Source: Mesorhizobium wenxiniae
Lineage (GTDB): Bacteria; Pseudomonadota; Alphaproteobacteria; Rhizobiales; Rhizobiaceae
Assembly (NCBI RefSeq): GCF_002284535.1
Contig: NZ_NPKH01000027.1
Span: 1 to 64,000 of the forward strand
Direction of reading: 5' to 3'
Length of the DNA: 64,000 nucleotides
Shown here: positions 16,481 to 26,301 of the stretch, in pieces
Numbering within the stretch: position 1 is the stretch's first letter
Layout of the letters: every line of letters begins with the position of its first letter
Position numbers and translations under genes: made by a program
The notes under the pieces: model-generated
The model's input: the letters and a program-made list of their open reading frames with translations, nothing else
Database searches by the model: none
Told to the model about the DNA's origin: nothing

Positions 16481-17248
16481 CTACGAGATATTTCGATAGG
16501 CTTCGGCGATACCGAGAAAGTCCGCCGCCTTCAGACTGGCGCCGCCGACCAGCGCGCCGTCGACATTTTTCACGCCGAGCAGTTCGACCGCGTTCGACGG
16601 CTTGACCGAGCCACCATAGAGGATGCGCATCTTCGCCGCCGCGCTGCCAAGCTTTTCCGACAGTTTTTCGCGAATATGCGCATGCGCCTCAGCAACGTCG
16701 GCGGCGGTCGGCGTCAGTCCAGTGCCGATCGCCCATACCGGCTCATAGGCTATAACGGTGTTCGACGCCGTGGCGTTGGGCGGCACCGAGCCGGCGACCT
16801 GGCGCGACAGCACATCGAGCGTCGCGCCCGCCTCGCGCTCGGCTCTCGTCTCGCCGATGCAGATGATGGCTATCAGCCCGGCGCGCCACGCGGCGGACGC
16901 CTTGGCCTGAACAATGGCGTCGTCCTCATTGTGATCGGCGCGACGTTCGGAATGGCCGACGATGACGTAGCTAGCGCCCGCATCCTTCAGCATCTCGGCC
17001 GAAATGCAGCCGGTATGGGCGCCGCTCTCCTTCGTGTGGCAATCCTCGCCCCCGGCCCGGACCGGCGTGCGCGACAAAATCTCTGCGGCGTGCGCGAGTA
17101 GCGTCGCCGGAACGCAGACCAGCGCTTCGGTCTCCGCATCGAGCCCGCTCATGAAGCCGTTGCCGATCATCCTGAGTTCGTTGAGCGAGGCGCTGGTGCC
17201 GTTCATTTTCCAGTTGCCTGCGACCAGCGGGCGGATTCCTAGCGTCAT
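16481..17248 (-). CDS. tpiA: Triosephosphate isomerase
   Basis: The 255-residue enzyme interconverts glyceraldehyde-3-phosphate and dihydroxyacetone phosphate. Catalytic residues are visible: Lys in VAGNWKMNG, His in VIVGHSERR, Glu in AYEPVWAIGTG, and the phosphate loop YGGSVKPSN. The ATG at 17248 is preceded by GGAGAA with good spacing, better than the in-frame ATG seven codons upstream. It is divergent from ppiD. Confidence 0.95.
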   Translation of the reverse strand: MTLGIRPLVAGNWKMNGTSASLNELRMIGNGFMSGLDAETEALVCVPATLLAHAAEILSRTPVRAGGEDCHTKESGAHTGCISAEMLKDAGASYVIVGHSERRADHNEDDAIVQAKASAAWRAGLIAIICIGETRAEREAGATLDVLSRQVAGSVPPNATASNTVIAYEPVWAIGTGLTPTAADVAEAHAHIREKLSEKLGSAAAKMRILYGGSVKPSNAVELLGVKNVDGALVGGASLKAADFLGIAEAYRNIS

Positions 17249-17393
17249 GGGATTTGCTTCTCCGGGCAATATTCGGCTGCGTCCTCACTACCAAACTCAG
17301 CCCACAAAGCAATCGACAGTGGGCCGGAAGGACGCTATTGCGCTTGTTTCAAACTCGGCGCATGCGAAAATGCGCCAAAAATCGGAAGTGACC

Positions 17394-19286
17394 ATGCTTA
17401 GTATCTTGAGAAGCGCGGCGGGGACCTGGGTCGCGAAGGCGCTGCTGATATTGTTGGTGTTGAGCTTTGCCGTCTGGGGCATTTCCGGCCAGATGGTCGG
17501 TGGCTTTGCGGGCCACGATGCCGTTATCACGGCCGGAGGCACCAAAGTGTCAATCAACGAGTATCGCCTCGCCTATGATCGCCAGATCAGCGTGATGTCG
17601 CAGCAATTCGGCCAGCGCATCAGCCGCGAGCAGGCGACGGCGCTCGGCCTCGATAACCAGGTGCTGGCGCAACTCGTGTCGGGTGCAGTCCTCGATGAGC
17701 AGGCGCGCAAGCTCGGGCTTGGGTTGTCCAAGGACCGGCTGGCCCAACTCACGCATGAAGACCCAGCTTTCAAGGGTCCTGGCGGCACCTTCGACCGGAG
17801 GACGTTCGAATACATACTGCAACAGGTCGGCATGCGGCCGGAAGACTATCTGAGGAATCGCGCCCAGGTGGCTGTGCGCCAGCAGATTGTCGAGGCGGTT
17901 TCGGACGGCCTCAAGGCTCCGGATACTTTCTTGAAGGCAGTCGCGCTCTATCGTGGCGAAGACCGCACCATCGAGTATGTGACCTTGCCGAAATCGCTGG
18001 TCGAGCCGATTGAAGCGCCATCCGACACTGCGCTTTCGGCCTATTTCGAGGAAAGCAAGAAGACCTATGCGGCGCCCGAATACCGCAAATTCTCCTATGT
18101 CAGGCTCGAGCCGCAAGACATCATGGATCCGAGTGCCGTGACCGACCAACAGGTCAGCGACGACTACAACAAGAACAAGGGGCGCTACACCACGCCCGAA
18201 ATGCGCACCATCGAACAGCTCGTGTTCAAAACGCCTGATGCCGCGAAGGCCGCGCTCGATTCACTCAAGACCGGCGCTACCTTCGACAAGATCGTCGTCG
18301 CCGAGGGCAAGACGCAAGCCGACACGCTGCTCGGCACGCTGTCCAAGGACAAGATCGCCGACAAGGCAGTGGCGGATGCGGCGTTTGCGCTTAATGTCAA
18401 CGAAGTAAGTCCGGTCGTTCAGGGCGCCTTCGGTCCGGTGCTGCTGCGCGTCACCGACATCAAGCCCGAAGTGGTGAAGCCGCTGGCCGAAGTGTCCGCA
18501 GATATCCGCAGGGATCTGGCGCTGGGCGAGGCAAGCCGCATTCTGTTGGATGTGCACGACAATTACGAAGATATCCGCGCTTCGGGCAGCACGCTCAAGC
18601 AAGCGGCCGAAAAACTGAAGCTGAAGGTCATCACCATCGACGCGATCGATCGCACCGGCCTGAGGCCGGACGGCACCATCGTCAAGGACCTGCCGGAATC
18701 GCCGGAACTCATCAAGGCGGTGTTCGACGCCGAACCGGGCACCGAGAATCCCGACCTCACCACCGCCGACAACGGCTTCGTGTTCTACGAAGTGGAGTCG
18801 ATCACGCCGGCCCGCGACCGCACGCTAGATGAAGTCCGACAGAAGGTGGTAGCCGACTGGACGGCGGCGGAAACGACCAAGCGGCTCACCGCAAAAGCGG
18901 ACGAGCTCGAAAAGCGTCTCAAGGCCGGCGCCACGCTCGACGTGATCGCGAGCGAGCTCAAGCTTGAGAAGCAGACCAAGCGCGGCGTCAAGCGCGAGGC
19001 GGACGACGTCGATTTCGGCAAGGAAGGGGCGGCTGCGATGTTCGGCGAAGGCGAAGGCGGGACCGGATTGATCCCTTCGCCCACCGGCGACGGACAGATC
19101 CTGTTCAAGATCGCCGAAGTCTTCGAACCTGCCGGAGCCGACGCCAGCTCGGTGCCGGACGACGCGCAGAAATCGTTCACCGCCGGCATGTCCGACGACC
19201 TGCTCGACCAGCTGGTGGCGCAGCTGCAGACGCAGTACGACGTTCGCATCGACCAGACCGCCGTTGCCCAAGCCCTGACCAGATGA
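17394..19286 (+). CDS. ppiD: SurA/PpiD-type peptidylprolyl isomerase
   Basis: The 630-residue periplasmic foldase is anchored by one N-terminal membrane segment (residues ~11-33, WVAKALLILLVLSFAVWGISGQ). A SurA_N-like chaperone region follows, then a parvulin (PPIC) segment around TTPEMRTIEQLVFKTPDAAKAAL and a long C-terminal helical region. The length matches PpiD. The ATG at 17394 follows GGAAGTG and starts the anchor directly. Its stop overlaps the trpD start (ATGA), so both are probably co-translated, an arrangement seen in related rhizobia. Confidence 0.9.
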   Translation: MLSILRSAAGTWVAKALLILLVLSFAVWGISGQMVGGFAGHDAVITAGGTKVSINEYRLAYDRQISVMSQQFGQRISREQATALGLDNQVLAQLVSGAVLDEQARKLGLGLSKDRLAQLTHEDPAFKGPGGTFDRRTFEYILQQVGMRPEDYLRNRAQVAVRQQIVEAVSDGLKAPDTFLKAVALYRGEDRTIEYVTLPKSLVEPIEAPSDTALSAYFEESKKTYAAPEYRKFSYVRLEPQDIMDPSAVTDQQVSDDYNKNKGRYTTPEMRTIEQLVFKTPDAAKAALDSLKTGATFDKIVVAEGKTQADTLLGTLSKDKIADKAVADAAFALNVNEVSPVVQGAFGPVLLRVTDIKPEVVKPLAEVSADIRRDLALGEASRILLDVHDNYEDIRASGSTLKQAAEKLKLKVITIDAIDRTGLRPDGTIVKDLPESPELIKAVFDAEPGTENPDLTTADNGFVFYEVESITPARDRTLDEVRQKVVADWTAAETTKRLTAKADELEKRLKAGATLDVIASELKLEKQTKRGVKREADDVDFGKEGAAAMFGEGEGGTGLIPSPTGDGQILFKIAEVFEPAGADASSVPDDAQKSFTAGMSDDLLDQLVAQLQTQYDVRIDQTAVAQALTR

Positions 19287-20293
19287 GCGCGCTCAAGACC
19301 CATATCGCCAAGGTCGCCACCGGCAACTCCCTTTCCTTCGAGGAGGCGCGCGAGGCCTTCGACATCATCATGTCGGGCGACGCTACGCCCGGCCAGATCG
19401 GCGGCTTCCTGATGGCGCTGCGCGTGCGCGGCGAGACGGTGAGCGAGATTTCCGGCGCCGTCGCCACCATGCGCGCCAAGATGCTGCGCGTCGACGCGCC
19501 GGCTGGCGCGATCGACATCGTCGGCACCGGCGGCGACAATTCGCACAGCGTCAACATATCGACCGCATCCGCCTTCGTCATCGCCGCCTGCGGCGTGCCG
19601 GTGGCCAAGCACGGCAATCGCGGACTATCCTCGCAGACCGGCGCCGCCGACGTGCTGACCGCGCTCGGCGTCAAGATCGATATCCCGCCGGAAACGATCG
19701 GCCGCTGTATCCACGACACAGGCGTCGGCTTCATGTTCGCGCCGGCGCATCATCCGGCGATGAAGCATGTCGGCCCGATCCGCGTCGAGCTCGGCACCCG
19801 CACCATCTTCAACCTGCTTGGCCCGCTCTCCAATCCGGCCAGTGTGAGCCGGCAGATGGTCGGCGTCTTCTTGCCTGAATGGATCATGCCGGTGGCCGAG
19901 ACGCTGAAGGCGCTGGGCGCCGACCACGCCTGGGTCGCCCATGGCGACGGCTATGACGAGATCACCACCACCGGTGAGACCCAAGTGGCCGAACTGGTCG
20001 GCGGCGAGATCCGCAGCTTTTCACTGACCCCGGAAGCGGTCGGGCTGAAGCGGCACACCAAGGACGAGTTGCGCGGCGGCGACGCCGCCTACAACGCCCA
20101 GGCGCTGCGCGATATGCTGGGCGGCGCTGCCGGCGCCTTTCGTGATACAGTGCTGATGAACGCCGGCGCCGGACTGGTGGTGGCGGGCAAGGCGACGACG
20201 CTTGCCGACGGCATGGCGACGGCGGCGCAATCCATCGACAGCGGCCGGTCGCTGAAAGTGCTCGACCGGCTGGTCGAGATTTCGAACGGATAG
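19283..20293 (+). CDS. trpD: Anthranilate phosphoribosyltransferase
   Basis: The 336-residue enzyme transfers phosphoribose to anthranilate in tryptophan synthesis. The PRPP-binding GTGGDNSHSVNIST and the KHGNRGLSSQTGAADVL segment are intact, as is the N-terminal GDATPGQIGGFLMALR. It overlaps ppiD by four bases and is followed four bases later by trpC. Confidence 0.95.
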   Translation: MSALKTHIAKVATGNSLSFEEAREAFDIIMSGDATPGQIGGFLMALRVRGETVSEISGAVATMRAKMLRVDAPAGAIDIVGTGGDNSHSVNISTASAFVIAACGVPVAKHGNRGLSSQTGAADVLTALGVKIDIPPETIGRCIHDTGVGFMFAPAHHPAMKHVGPIRVELGTRTIFNLLGPLSNPASVSRQMVGVFLPEWIMPVAETLKALGADHAWVAHGDGYDEITTTGETQVAELVGGEIRSFSLTPEAVGLKRHTKDELRGGDAAYNAQALRDMLGGAAGAFRDTVLMNAGAGLVVAGKATTLADGMATAAQSIDSGRSLKVLDRLVEISNG

Positions 20294-20297
20294 AGCC

Positions 20298-21149
20298 GTG
20301 TCTGATATCCTGCGCAAGATCGAAGCCTACAAGCGCGACGAGATCGCTGCGGCGAAGGCGCGCGTGCCGCTTGCCGAGATCAAGGCGCGGGCGAAGGACA
20401 CCGATGCAGCGCGCGGCTTTCTCTCGGCTCTTGAAGCCAAGCGCAAATCCGGCAGCTTCGCGCTGATCGCCGAGATCAAGAAGGCGAGCCCGTCCAAGGG
20501 CCTGATCCGCGCCGATTTCGATCCGCCGGCATTGGCCAGGGCCTATGCGAAAGGTGGTGCTGCCTGCCTTTCGGTGCTGACCGACGCGCCGTCCTTCCAG
20601 GGCGCGCCTGAATTCCTCACCGATGCGCGCAACGCCGTGACATTGCCCGCTTTGCGCAAGGATTTTCTGTTCGAGCCGTATCAGGTGTTCGAAGCCCGTG
20701 CGTGGGGCGCGGATGCCATCCTGATCATCATGGCGAGCGTCGATGACGCCGTGGCCAGCGAACTCGAAACGACAGCGTTCGAACTCGGCATGGACGCACT
20801 GGTCGAAGTGCATGACGAGGCCGAGACGGAACGCGCGCTGAAACTGTCGTCGCGGCTGATCGGCATCAACAACCGCAATCTCCGGACGTTCGAAACCAGC
20901 ATCGAGACCTCGGAGCGGCTCGCGAAGATGGTGCCGGCAGACCGCCTGCTGGTCAGCGAGAGCGGTATTTTCTCGCACGAAGACTGCCGCAGGCTGGAAC
21001 TGAGCGACATCGGTACGTTCCTCGTCGGCGAGAGCTTGATGCGGCAACAGAATGTGGCCACTGCGACGCGCCTGCTTTTGACGGGCAAGGCGCCCGCCAT
21101 TGCATCGGCCCGAATATCGGAATCGATTTTCGGAGAGCACGATGCATAG
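20298..21149 (+). CDS. trpC: Indole-3-glycerol phosphate synthase
   Basis: The 283-residue TIM barrel closes the indole ring in tryptophan synthesis. Active-site segments are intact: EIKKASPSKG, LRKDF, EVHDEAE, GINNRNL and VSESG. It starts at GTG. The last ~12 residues (ending ISESIFGEHDA) are encoded by an interspersed double-hairpin repeat, so the native C-terminus has been replaced or extended. moaC begins 66 bp later, in an order shared by many Rhizobiales. Confidence 0.95.
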   Translation: MSDILRKIEAYKRDEIAAAKARVPLAEIKARAKDTDAARGFLSALEAKRKSGSFALIAEIKKASPSKGLIRADFDPPALARAYAKGGAACLSVLTDAPSFQGAPEFLTDARNAVTLPALRKDFLFEPYQVFEARAWGADAILIIMASVDDAVASELETTAFELGMDALVEVHDEAETERALKLSSRLIGINNRNLRTFETSIETSERLAKMVPADRLLVSESGIFSHEDCRRLELSDIGTFLVGESLMRQQNVATATRLLLTGKAPAIASARISESIFGEHDA

Positions 21150-21203
21150 ATTCAAAGTGCTAGAGCGTACTTTGCGCGTCCAAACGGACGCACGTCGCTC
21201 TAA
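21113..21203 (+). repeat. Double-hairpin interspersed repeat, copy A
   Basis: It contains the core ATCGGAATCGATTTTCGG, then a second hairpin with outer arms TAGAGCG/CGCTCTA and inner arms GCGTCC/GGACGC. The left arm of the first hairpin is missing. It overlaps the 3' end of trpC and fills the trpC-moaC gap. Confidence 0.8.
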
Positions 21204-21215
21204 GACTGACTGACG

Positions 21216-21713
21216 ATGACGGCCGCCCTCACCCATCTTGGCCCGAAAGGCGAAGCCAATATGGTCGATGTCGGCGACAAGGCGGAGACGACGCGCACGG
21301 CAATCGCCGAAGGTCTTGTCGCGATGCGGCCCGAAACGCTGAAGATGATTCTCGACGGCGATGCCAAGAAGGGCGACGTGCTGGGCACGGCGCGCATCGC
21401 CGGCATCATGGCGGCCAAGAGGACGCATGAGCTGATCCCGCTCTGCCATCCGCTGCTGTTGACCAAGATATCCGTTGACATCGAACCGGACGCGACGCTG
21501 CCAGGCCTGAAGGTCACGGCGCTGGCCCGCGTCGCAGGTAAGACCGGCGTCGAGATGGAAGCGCTGACCGCCGTCTCGGTCGCCTGCCTGACCATCTATG
21601 ACATGGCCAAGGCGGTTGACCGCGCCATGGTGATCTCGGGCATCAGGCTGGTGGAAAAGACCGGCGGCAAATCCGGCGACTACAAGGCGGACGCCAAGGG
21701 GGCAGGCCAATAA
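21216..21713 (+). CDS. moaC: Cyclic pyranopterin monophosphate synthase
   Basis: The 165-residue protein forms cyclic pyranopterin monophosphate, an early step in molybdenum-cofactor synthesis. The family motifs MVDVGDKAETTRTA, LIPLCHPLLLTK and GVEMEALTAVSVACLTIYDM are all present, covering the active-site His, Glu and Asp. Its stop codon overlaps the moeA start (TAATG), indicating coupling of the two cofactor genes. Confidence 0.95.
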   Translation: MTAALTHLGPKGEANMVDVGDKAETTRTAIAEGLVAMRPETLKMILDGDAKKGDVLGTARIAGIMAAKRTHELIPLCHPLLLTKISVDIEPDATLPGLKVTALARVAGKTGVEMEALTAVSVACLTIYDMAKAVDRAMVISGIRLVEKTGGKSGDYKADAKGAGQ

Positions 21714-22918
21714 TGGCACTGCTTCCGGTCGCCGAGGCGCTCGAGCGCCTGCTTGAGGATGCTGCGCCCTTGCAGGCTGAATGCGTCACCCTGATGGACG
21801 CCGCCGACCGCGTGCTGGCGGAACCGCTTCTGGCGCTCCGCACCCAGCCGCCGTTCAACGCGTCCGCCATGGACGGCTATGCCGTGCGGGCCGAGGACGT
21901 CGCGTCCGTGCCCGCAAGACTTTCGGTGATCGGCATGGCGCCGGCCGGACGCGGCTTTGCCGGAACAGTCGGCCCGGCGCAGGCCGTGCGCATCTTCACC
22001 GGCGCGCCGCTTCCTGCAGGCGCCGACACCATCGTCATCCAGGAGAATGCCAGGGATCTCGGCGGCGGCAGCGTCGAAGTGACCGCGTCGACGGTTGAAG
22101 GCCGCAACATCCGCCGCCTCGGGCTCGATTTCTCGAAGGGCGACGTCCTGCTGGAGAAAGGCCGCCCGCTTGATCCGGCGGCATTGTCGCTGGCGGCTTC
22201 GGCCAACCACCCGCAGGTCAGCGTGGTGAAACGGCCGCTGATCGCCATCATCGCCACCGGCGACGAATTGCTGCCGCCGGGCAGCGACCTTGGCCCCGAC
22301 CAGATCATCTCGTCCAATGCCTATGGCGTCGCCGCCGCGGCCCGCTCGGTCGGCGCCAGCGCGCTCGATCTCGGCATCGCCCCCGACCGCAAGGAGGCGA
22401 TCGCCACGCTGGTGAAACAAGCGGTCGACGCAGGCGCCGATGTCATTGTCACGCTGGGCGGCGCCTCGGTCGGCGACCATGACCTGGTCCATGACGTGCT
22501 GACCGGTGAAGGCATGACGCTCGATTTCTGGAAAATCGCCATGCGGCCCGGCAAGCCGTTGATGTTCGGGCGGCTGGGCGAGATCCGCTGCATCGGCCTG
22601 CCTGGCAATCCGGTGGCGAGCCTGGTCTGCACCCAGCTCTTTCTGAAGCCGCTGCTTGCGCGGCTCGGCGGCCGCGCCTTCCGGCAGGACATGCGTCAGG
22701 CGCGGCTCGGCGCCGCCATGCCGGCCAACGATCTCAGGCAGGACTATGTACGCGCGGTGGTGAAGGAAGAAGCCGGCACGCCACTGGCGACCCCGTTCGG
22801 CATCCAGGATTCCTCGATGCTCAAAATGCTGGCCCACGCCAACGGGCTGATCGTGCGCGAGCCATTCGCTCCCCCAGCCGCGACGGGCGCCGCGTGCAGC
22901 GTGCTGATGCTACGCTGA
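21713..22918 (+). CDS. moeA: Molybdopterin molybdenumtransferase
   Basis: The 401-residue enzyme inserts molybdate into adenylylated molybdopterin. Recognisable parts are the N-terminal FNASAMDGYAVRAEDV, the MoCF-binding domain with IIATGDELLPPG and VTLGGASVGDHD, MRPGKPLMFG, and IGLPGNPVASLV. It is translationally coupled to moaC and ends ~100 bp before lexA. Confidence 0.95.
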   Translation: MALLPVAEALERLLEDAAPLQAECVTLMDAADRVLAEPLLALRTQPPFNASAMDGYAVRAEDVASVPARLSVIGMAPAGRGFAGTVGPAQAVRIFTGAPLPAGADTIVIQENARDLGGGSVEVTASTVEGRNIRRLGLDFSKGDVLLEKGRPLDPAALSLAASANHPQVSVVKRPLIAIIATGDELLPPGSDLGPDQIISSNAYGVAAAARSVGASALDLGIAPDRKEAIATLVKQAVDAGADVIVTLGGASVGDHDLVHDVLTGEGMTLDFWKIAMRPGKPLMFGRLGEIRCIGLPGNPVASLVCTQLFLKPLLARLGGRAFRQDMRQARLGAAMPANDLRQDYVRAVVKEEAGTPLATPFGIQDSSMLKMLAHANGLIVREPFAPPAATGAACSVLMLR

Positions 22919-22958
22919 ACAAAACGTCAACACATTCATTAAACTTTAAACGGTTGCG

Positions 22959-22999
22959 GAACACAACTGGAACAGATAGTGTTTGTTCTGGGTTTGTTT
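22959..22999 (+). promoter_or_regulatory. Two LexA operators (SOS boxes) upstream of lexA
   Basis: At 22959-22973 the sequence reads GAAC-N7-GAAC, the reverse complement of the alphaproteobacterial SOS box GTTC-N7-GTTC. At 22985-22999 a near match GTTC-N7-GTTT follows. Both lie within 65 bp of the lexA start, which indicates autoregulation. Confidence 0.8.
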
Positions 23000-23022
23000 T
23001 TCTGATTCTGTTGGGGGTCGCG

Positions 23023-23760
23023 ATGCTGACACGCAAACAACATGAACTGCTGATGTTCATCCACGAGCGGCTGAAGGAAAGTGGCATTCCGCCCTCGTTC
23101 GACGAGATGAAGGAAGCGCTCGACCTCGCCTCGAAGTCGGGGATCCATCGGCTGATCACGGCGCTGGAGGAGCGCGGTTTCATTCGCCGCCTGCCCAACC
23201 GGGCCCGCGCGCTGGAGGTGCTGCGCCTGCCCGATTCGATCGCGCCCGGCCTCAATGCGGCTCGCAAATTCTCGCCAAGCGTCATTCAGGGCAGCCTTGG
23301 GCAGGGCAACCTCGGACGACAGATCAAACCGGCGCCTTCGCGCCTGCCCGCGGCCGGCAATGACGACGACGTCGTTGCCACCATCTCCATACCGGTGATG
23401 GGCCGCATCGCTGCCGGTGTGCCGATCGACGCCATCCAGCACCAGACGCATTCGATCTCGGTACCACCGGACATGATCACCGGCGGCACGCACTACGCGC
23501 TGGAGGTCAAGGGTGATTCGATGATCGAGGCCGGCATTTTCGACGGCGACACGGTCATCATCCGCAACGCCGACACCGCCCAGCCTGGCGAGATCATCGT
23601 CGCCTTGGTCGACGAGGAGGAAGCGACGCTGAAGCGGTTCCGCCGCAAGGGCGCCTCGATCGCACTGGAAGCCGCCAATCCGGCCTATGAGACGCGCATC
23701 TTCGGGCCGGACCGGGTCAAGGTGCAAGGCAAGCTCGTCGGACTGATCCGGCGTTACTGA
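23023..23760 (+). CDS. lexA: SOS regulator LexA repressor
   Basis: The 245-residue repressor has an N-terminal winged helix (MLTRKQHELLMFIHERLKES, then the recognition helix near SKSGIHRLITALEERG) and a C-terminal S24 peptidase domain. The self-cleavage site Ala-Gly is in GRIAAGVP, the serine in VKGDSMIEAG and the lysine in EEATLKRFRR. It represses DNA-damage genes and cleaves itself when RecA filaments form. The ATG at 23023 starts the canonical MLTRKQ. It ends seven bases inside the probable end of the convergent comEC. Confidence 0.95.
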   Translation: MLTRKQHELLMFIHERLKESGIPPSFDEMKEALDLASKSGIHRLITALEERGFIRRLPNRARALEVLRLPDSIAPGLNAARKFSPSVIQGSLGQGNLGRQIKPAPSRLPAAGNDDDVVATISIPVMGRIAAGVPIDAIQHQTHSISVPPDMITGGTHYALEVKGDSMIEAGIFDGDTVIIRNADTAQPGEIIVALVDEEEATLKRFRRKGASIALEAANPAYETRIFGPDRVKVQGKLVGLIRRY

Positions 23761-26199
23761 GCGGCAGGCTTGTTGGGTTTCTCGGCCCTGCGGTATGGCG
23801 GCAAGCCCCTCGCCTCGCGCGAAAATCTCCCAAGGCCTATATGGCTGTCTGACGGCAAAACGGATTTCTGCGCGCGTCGTCGCTGATAGCGGATCGAAGA
23901 AGACGGCGGCACTGCCCATGCGAGCGAGCTGCCGTTTGGTAACGACGAGAACCAGCGGATTGCGGCAGGGATCATAATAGGCTGTGGCATCGTCGATGAC
24001 GATCAAATCCGCAAAGGCACAGGCTGGCCGTGCGGTTTTGCAGTCGTCGGCGAGTGCGATGATCGCGCCGGACGGGTGCCGGGCGAGGCACAGGCCGGCA
24101 GTGCAGTAGAAGGGCGCTCCAGGCGGCAGGTCGGCCGGGTCGGCGATGTCGAACCGAACGTCTCCTTTTTCGAATGTCTCCGGCTCGACGATGGTCGCTG
24201 AAACCAGCGCATGTTTCCAGTTGTCGGTGGTGAATTCGTTCGAACGCACCCGGTTGACGGCAAGTTCGCCGCCGCCGATCGGCAGCGCCACCAGATGCGC
24301 ATCTTCCGAAATCAGCACATCGGGGGCGCGCGTGTCGGAAATCGTCAGCAGGCCGGCGAGCGCAAAGGGAAGTGCCGCAAGCCGCAACCATGTCGTCGCC
24401 ATCGTGGCGATGACCAGGGCGACCGTCACCAGCAGAACCGACTGCGACGAGATCAGCCCGACTGCATCGACCGGCGACCGCACGGAAATCCATCCCGATA
24501 TTGCGATCATGGCCGTCAGTCCCTTGCCCATCATGTAGAGGAAAGGTCCGTCGAAGCCGAAAGGCATTGCCAGAGCGCTGAGGACGGCCAGGAACATGAC
24601 GACCGTGACGATTGGCATGACCGCCAGATTGGCGAACAGGCTAAGCGGCGATACGCGCTGGAAGTGCCAGATGGCGAAGAGCGCGGTGGCGCTGCCAGCA
24701 ATGATGGAGGTCATTGCGATGGTACCTGTCCCAGCGGCGAGTTTTCGCGTGACGAAAGCGACCGGCGACCGTCGCTGTGGCGGCGCCGTGGCCCTGTCGG
24801 CACGATAGTCGGACCAGCCGGCATAGGCGCCCACGAGAGCAGCAGTCGCGGCGAAGGACATCTGGAAGCTTGGGCCGACCACCTCGTGCGGCGACACGAC
24901 GATGACGGCGATGGCAGAAATCGTCAGATTGCGCATGGTAAGTGCCGCTCGGTCGAACAGCACGGCGACAAGCATTACCGCCAGCATGATGAAGCTGCGT
25001 TCAGCCGCGACCACGATACCGGAAAAAATGAGATAGGCAGCGATGGAAAGGAGTGCGGCAGCAGCCGCATATTTCTTGACCGGCCGGCGTGACGAAAAAT
25101 CGGGAAACAGCGCAAAGGCGCCGCGCAGCAATCCCATAATCGTGCCGGCGACAAGCGCCATGTGCAGGCCGGAAATCGAGATGATGTGGTAGATGCCGGT
25201 GCGCCGCATCGATTCGTTTATCTCTTCGGGAATGCCGGCACGCACGCCGATGATCAGTGCGGCGGCAATCTCCCCCTCGGCGCCACCAATGCTGTCCCTG
25301 ATATGGTCGGCAATGTTTTCGCGCGCCTTTTCGATCGAGGAAGAGAGGCGCGCGGCGAACGGCGCATCCTCGGAAACGACGATCTTCGGATTGCCGAGGA
25401 AAAAGCCACTGGCACCGATACCGGCGAAATAGCTGTCAAAGGAGAAGTCATAACTGTCCGGCCTAACCGGGCCAGTCGGAGGCAAAAGCCGCACATAACC
25501 GGTTGCCACCGAGCCTGCAGTCATCTCAGCGGGAATTTTGCGTGCCGAAACCCTGACACGTCCCGGTGCATAACGCAGTGTCGGCCGGGCGGTCGACATC
25601 ACGTCGATGGTCAGCCTGATCCGGCCGTTCGCCATCTGATCGAGCCTAACGACACGGCCGGTGAGCTGGGTCTGGATTTCCGAACCGAGCATCTGCGTTC
25701 CCGCGCGCCAGGTTTCAACCTTGGCGGCGAGAACACCGAGTGCGCACAGCAACGCTGCCATGAAGCACAGATGCGTCTTGCGCCATGAGCGGGTGACAGC
25801 CGCACACAATGCCGTGAGGACCACGACGGCAATGGGCTGCGGAAAGTCCGGTTCGACGGTAAGCGAAAAATAGACGATCACGCCGCACGCCAGAAAAACC
25901 GGCACCAGCAGGAAGGCGACGCCGCGGTCGAGTTCCAGGCCGGCTGCCGAGGCCACGCTGTTGCGGATATTGGATGGTGAAAGATGGCTGAGCTGTCGGC
26001 GGAAACGAATGACGGGCCCCGGTTGTGCAGCCGGTATTGGCGCGGAGCGGTCCGGCGAAAGAGGCTGGGTGGCCGGGTGCGATGCAGGCAGCAAAGCGGG
26101 TAGCGGCTCGGCGTGAGGAACGTCGGCAAACAGCGATCGTTCGCTGACGCTTGTGATCGCGCCCTCGCTCTTGTCCACGCCCCGGCCTGGTCCAGCCAT
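23754..26199 (-). CDS. comEC: ComEC/Rec2 family DNA-uptake channel, probable frameshift near 3' end
   Basis: The product is an integral membrane protein with an N-terminal OB-like domain (DUF4131) and the Competence core GIYHIISISGLHMALVAGTIMGLLRG, followed by many membrane helices. No C-terminal beta-lactamase-like domain is evident. In frame from 26199 the ORF does not stop near 23754 but runs on to 22939, entirely antisense to lexA, giving an implausible 1086 residues. A different frame encodes a plausible ending RFSREARGLPPYRRAEK and stops at 23754. I infer a one- or two-base indel near 23821-23835 and give the likely intact extent. It is divergent from gltX. Confidence 0.75.
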
Positions 26200-26301
26200 C
26201 GGGTCTGCCCCTTGCGCCCTTGACCTCCTATGCTACATGAACGCGCGACGCGCGAAAGTCCGCGCAACCACATCCGTTTCCTGCGCTTGCCTGAGAGTTC
26301 C

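Noticed and set aside
23754..23990. Small independent minus-strand gene at the end of comEC
   Set aside because: Its C-terminus reads as the natural end of ComEC, so it is better explained as the continuation after a frameshift.
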